Below are positions 8,269 through 9,979 of a DNA stretch of 9,979 nt, piece by piece. The position numbers and the translations under genes are program-made. Below the pieces are notes generated by a model that was given only the letters and a program-made list of their open reading frames with translations, searched no databases and was not told where the DNA came from. Numbering within the stretch: the stretch's first letter is position 1; each line of letters begins with the position of its first letter. This stretch comes from Verrucomicrobiota bacterium (GTDB lineage Bacteria; Verrucomicrobiota; Verrucomicrobiia; Chthoniobacterales; UBA10450). The stretch covers positions 1 to 9,979 of the forward strand of contig QHNB01000124.1 of NCBI GenBank assembly GCA_003217965.1, in the 5' to 3' direction.

Positions 8269-8580
8269 ATGACTGGCCTCGGACTCCGTTTCGAAAATCG
8301 AAATGAGCCTGGTAACCAGTGATTCCATAATCGCCTTTGTTGCGGTAATTGAACAGGCGGGCGTTCTCGCGCTGCGGGTTGCCTTCAGCATCGCATTCCT
8401 TGTCTTCTTGTCTGTCGGAGTCTTTATCTTCCGCCGCCGGCACCAATATTTCGATCGCGATCCAAACGTAGAGAACGACTTACCCGCCGTTCGCCACATT
8501 CGTCTGGAGCAAATTCTCTTGTTTGGGGCGCTCTGACCCTGGTCCTGATCAGCATCTTGTATCAGGTGTGGCGCGCCTAA
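8269..8580 (+). CDS. Small two-helix membrane protein of unknown function, apparently frameshifted
   Basis: Unrecognised family. The longest intact frame is 8303-8536 (77 residues). It holds one hydrophobic helix (about residues 21-43), a basic stretch RRRHQ, then YFDRDPNVENDLPAVRHIRLEQ. It stops just as a second hydrophobic segment begins. Another frame continues at once with ALTLVLISILYQVWRA and ends with TAA at 8578-8580. One extra G in the GGGG run at 8525-8528 would join them. At the front, the good ribosome site AGAGG (8258-8262) serves the ATG at 8269, whose frame closes after 17 codons; removing one A from the AAAA run at 8294-8297 would fuse it to the main frame. The repaired product would be about 103 residues. 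It lies 54 bases before oxdC on the same strand. A role in the oxalate pathway is possible from position only. Confidence 0.5.
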
Positions 8581-8634
8581 CATGAACAATTTCATATCCA
8601 AAACGCAGATTCAAAACCCTCAGGAGAAATTATT

Positions 8635-9084
8635 ATGAGCGCATTTACTCGTCGCAGTTTCCTCGGAACAGCCGCTGCCGCAGTCGGCAGCTTTGCCGCA
8701 CTGCAAAAAGTGGTGGGTGCAGACCGAAGCAAGAGTGACCCTGGCCCGTCGAATCACGATCTCGATGGCCAGAACCCGGATTCCATGTGGCCACCAGCCA
8801 CGGACTCGAAAAGCCTGGTCCAAAACTTCAAGTATCCGTTCTCATTTGCGAACAAGCGGACTTATGAGGGCGGATGGTCGCGTGAGGTGACTATTCGGGA
8901 ATTGCCCGTCTCCAAGAGCCAGGCGGGCGTAAACATGAGACTCACGGCCGGCGGCGTCCGGGAGTTGCATTGGCATACGTCCGGCGAGTGGGCCATCATG
9001 CTGTACGGGACAGCGCGGATTACGGCGATTGACGCGGACGGACGACGGCGAGTTTTCGGAGTCAGAGACCTTGTTGTTGAGTGA
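8635..9084 (+). CDS. oxdC: Oxalate decarboxylase, N-terminal cupin fragment with Tat signal
   Basis: N-terminal part of a bicupin oxalate decarboxylase, the Mn enzyme that converts oxalate to formate and CO2. AGGAGA seven bases before the ATG fixes the start. Residues 6-28 are a twin-arginine signal (TRRSFLG then an alanine-rich hydrophobic stretch), so the enzyme would be exported folded. The first cupin motif is GGVRELHWHTSGEWAIM, with probable metal ligands H112, H114 and E118. After ITAIDADG the frame goes wrong (RRRVFGVRDLVVE) and stops. The expected second cupin motif, with GDLW...P-G-x-PH and the fourth metal-binding histidine, is absent. The next family landmark, DDGEFSE, already begins at 9041 in the other frame. 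An out-of-frame deletion of roughly 100 bases therefore lies near 9031-9048. As it stands the protein should be inactive. Confidence 0.85.
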   Translation: MSAFTRRSFLGTAAAAVGSFAALQKVVGADRSKSDPGPSNHDLDGQNPDSMWPPATDSKSLVQNFKYPFSFANKRTYEGGWSREVTIRELPVSKSQAGVNMRLTAGGVRELHWHTSGEWAIMLYGTARITAIDADGRRRVFGVRDLVVE

Positions 9085-9730
9085 CGCGATGGCCCATCTA
9101 CCGCCCGAGGTCCCGGCAAAAAATTTCGGCGTTGGCGAACAGGCGTTGAAGAATGTGCCGAAAGAAGAGCTGTTTATTTTTCAAACGGATGTTCCTGGAG
9201 GACTAGAGGCCGATCAGAAATCAGCGGCCGGGGCGCTTGGAAAATCACCGAAAGATTTCGCTTTTCGCACGATGGCAGGGCCGCCGACGAAGCAGACGAA
9301 AGGGGGCAATGTGCGCATTGTTGATTCGAGCAATTTCAAGGTCACAACCACGGCGATGGCCATGGTCACGGTTCATCCGGGCGGAATGCGGGAACTGCAC
9401 TGGCACCCGAACGCCGACGAATGGCAGTACTATATCGCTGGCAAGGGACGAATGACGGTGGTGGCAACAGGCAACAAGGCTCGGACAATGGACTTTCAAG
9501 AGGGAGACGTAGGTTACGTGCAGAAGACCTTGCTGCATTATATCGAGAACACAGGCGACACCGATTTGATGTTCCTGGAGATGTTCGGCAAGGTCGATCG
9601 TTATCAAGAGTTTTCGTTCTCGGAGTGGCTGGCTCACACGCCGGCGGAACTGGTCATGGCGCACCTGCACATCGATAAGGCAACCTTCGATGCGATTCCC
9701 AAGAATGGCGTTTCGGTAACGCCGCTGTAG
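9029..9730 (+). CDS. oxdC: Oxalate decarboxylase, C-terminal cupin fragment
   Basis: Continuation of the bicupin oxalate decarboxylase in another frame, with a TTG at 9029 or ATG at 9089 as the only nominal starts and no ribosome site. Family landmarks run without a gap: DDGEFSESETLLLSD, which contains the flexible lid with its glutamate (SESE here, SENS in Bacillus OxdC), then AKNFGV and VRIVDSSNFKV. The second cupin follows with GGMRELHWHPNADEWQYYIAG (H, H and E ligands; motif shown for position near 9382-9444) and GDVGYVQKTLLHYIENTGD with its histidine. The end EWLAHTPAELVMAHLHID is also typical. The sequence is well conserved apart from the junction, which argues that the break is recent or an assembly fault. 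Confidence 0.85.
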   Translation: MTRTDDGEFSESETLLLSDAMAHLPPEVPAKNFGVGEQALKNVPKEELFIFQTDVPGGLEADQKSAAGALGKSPKDFAFRTMAGPPTKQTKGGNVRIVDSSNFKVTTTAMAMVTVHPGGMRELHWHPNADEWQYYIAGKGRMTVVATGNKARTMDFQEGDVGYVQKTLLHYIENTGDTDLMFLEMFGKVDRYQEFSFSEWLAHTPAELVMAHLHIDKATFDAIPKNGVSVTPL

Positions 9731-9979
9731 GAGGAATTCCAAACATAGCAAGGCTATTTGCTCGCCGAAGACCGGTGGCTTCTAGTGTGGTGCTGCGTAA
9801 ACGAGATATCTCACCGTGGGCTCTTTGAGAGCGTAGCTACAGATTCGTTCTTCCAACTTACGATCTGCCTTTGTTACCGTTCGTGTTTGACGAAGATGTC
9901 TCCCCTCGAATTCACTAAAAACATTTCCAGATCCCGATTCGAATCTTTGCTGTCACCAAACGTGCCTTATCGCGAATCT
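9731..9979. other. Downstream region without a supported gene
   Basis: A ribosome-site-like AGGAGG (9730-9735) directly follows the oxdC stop, but no ATG, GTG or TTG lies at proper distance; the nearest is an ATA. A short hairpin GCTCT-TTG-AGAGC (9820-9832) followed by GTAGCTACAG may be a distant member of the TTGTAGC repeat family. From an ATG at 9896 a frame is open to the window edge (28 codons, MSPLEFTKNISRSRF onward), but without a clear ribosome site. The opposite strand is also open at the edge. Neither is convincing. Confidence 0.35.

Noticed and set aside
9896..9979. Start of a new gene at the window edge
   Set aside because: Only 28 codons, no clear ribosome site, no recognisable motif, and the opposite strand is also open.

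Overview
The window looks like an accessory metabolic region from a Gram-negative-type, probably soil-dwelling bacterium. A Tat signal, a selenocysteine-dependent formate dehydrogenase, a NarL-family sensor kinase and short palindromic intergenic repeats would fit Verrucomicrobiota or Acidobacteriota. That placement is inference; no rRNA or marker gene is present.

Layout. On the minus strand, 123-1696 encodes a sensor histidine kinase (DUF4118-like membrane region, coiled coil, GAF, HisKA_3, HATPase). Its ATPase domain is split by a 1-base frameshift near 349-352. Divergent from it, 1963-2541 encodes a small SRPBCC (polyketide cyclase/START-like) protein. Then comes a formate dehydrogenase operon on the plus strand. 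The catalytic subunit (2647-5931) is read through an in-frame TGA at 3211-3213 that specifies selenocysteine and is followed by a textbook bacterial SECIS hairpin. It is followed by the four-cluster Fe-S subunit (5941-6813) and a NrfD-type quinone-reactive membrane subunit (6911-7897). The spacer between the last two genes is built from an inverted pair of palindromic repeats and is also an open 34-codon frame with ATGA overlaps at both ends. The intergenic region 7898-8268 holds three more copies of the same repeat family, the first of which also looks like an intrinsic terminator. Next are a small two-helix membrane protein of unknown function that appears frameshifted (8269-8580) and a Tat-exported bicupin oxalate decarboxylase (8635-9730). 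The latter is broken by an out-of-frame internal deletion of roughly 100 bases that removes part of the first cupin. The last 250 bases hold no convincing gene.

How it may work. Oxalate decarboxylase converts oxalate to formate and CO2; formate dehydrogenase oxidises formate and passes electrons through Fe-S clusters to the quinone pool. Their adjacency suggests an oxalate-to-formate-to-respiratory-chain module. The decarboxylase carries a Tat signal, whereas the dehydrogenase large subunit has none, so formate would have to enter the cytoplasm. In this copy the decarboxylase appears inactivated, or the assembly has lost about 100 bases. Several genes carry apparent single-base indels in short homopolymers, so sequence quality should be settled before concluding that they are pseudogenes.
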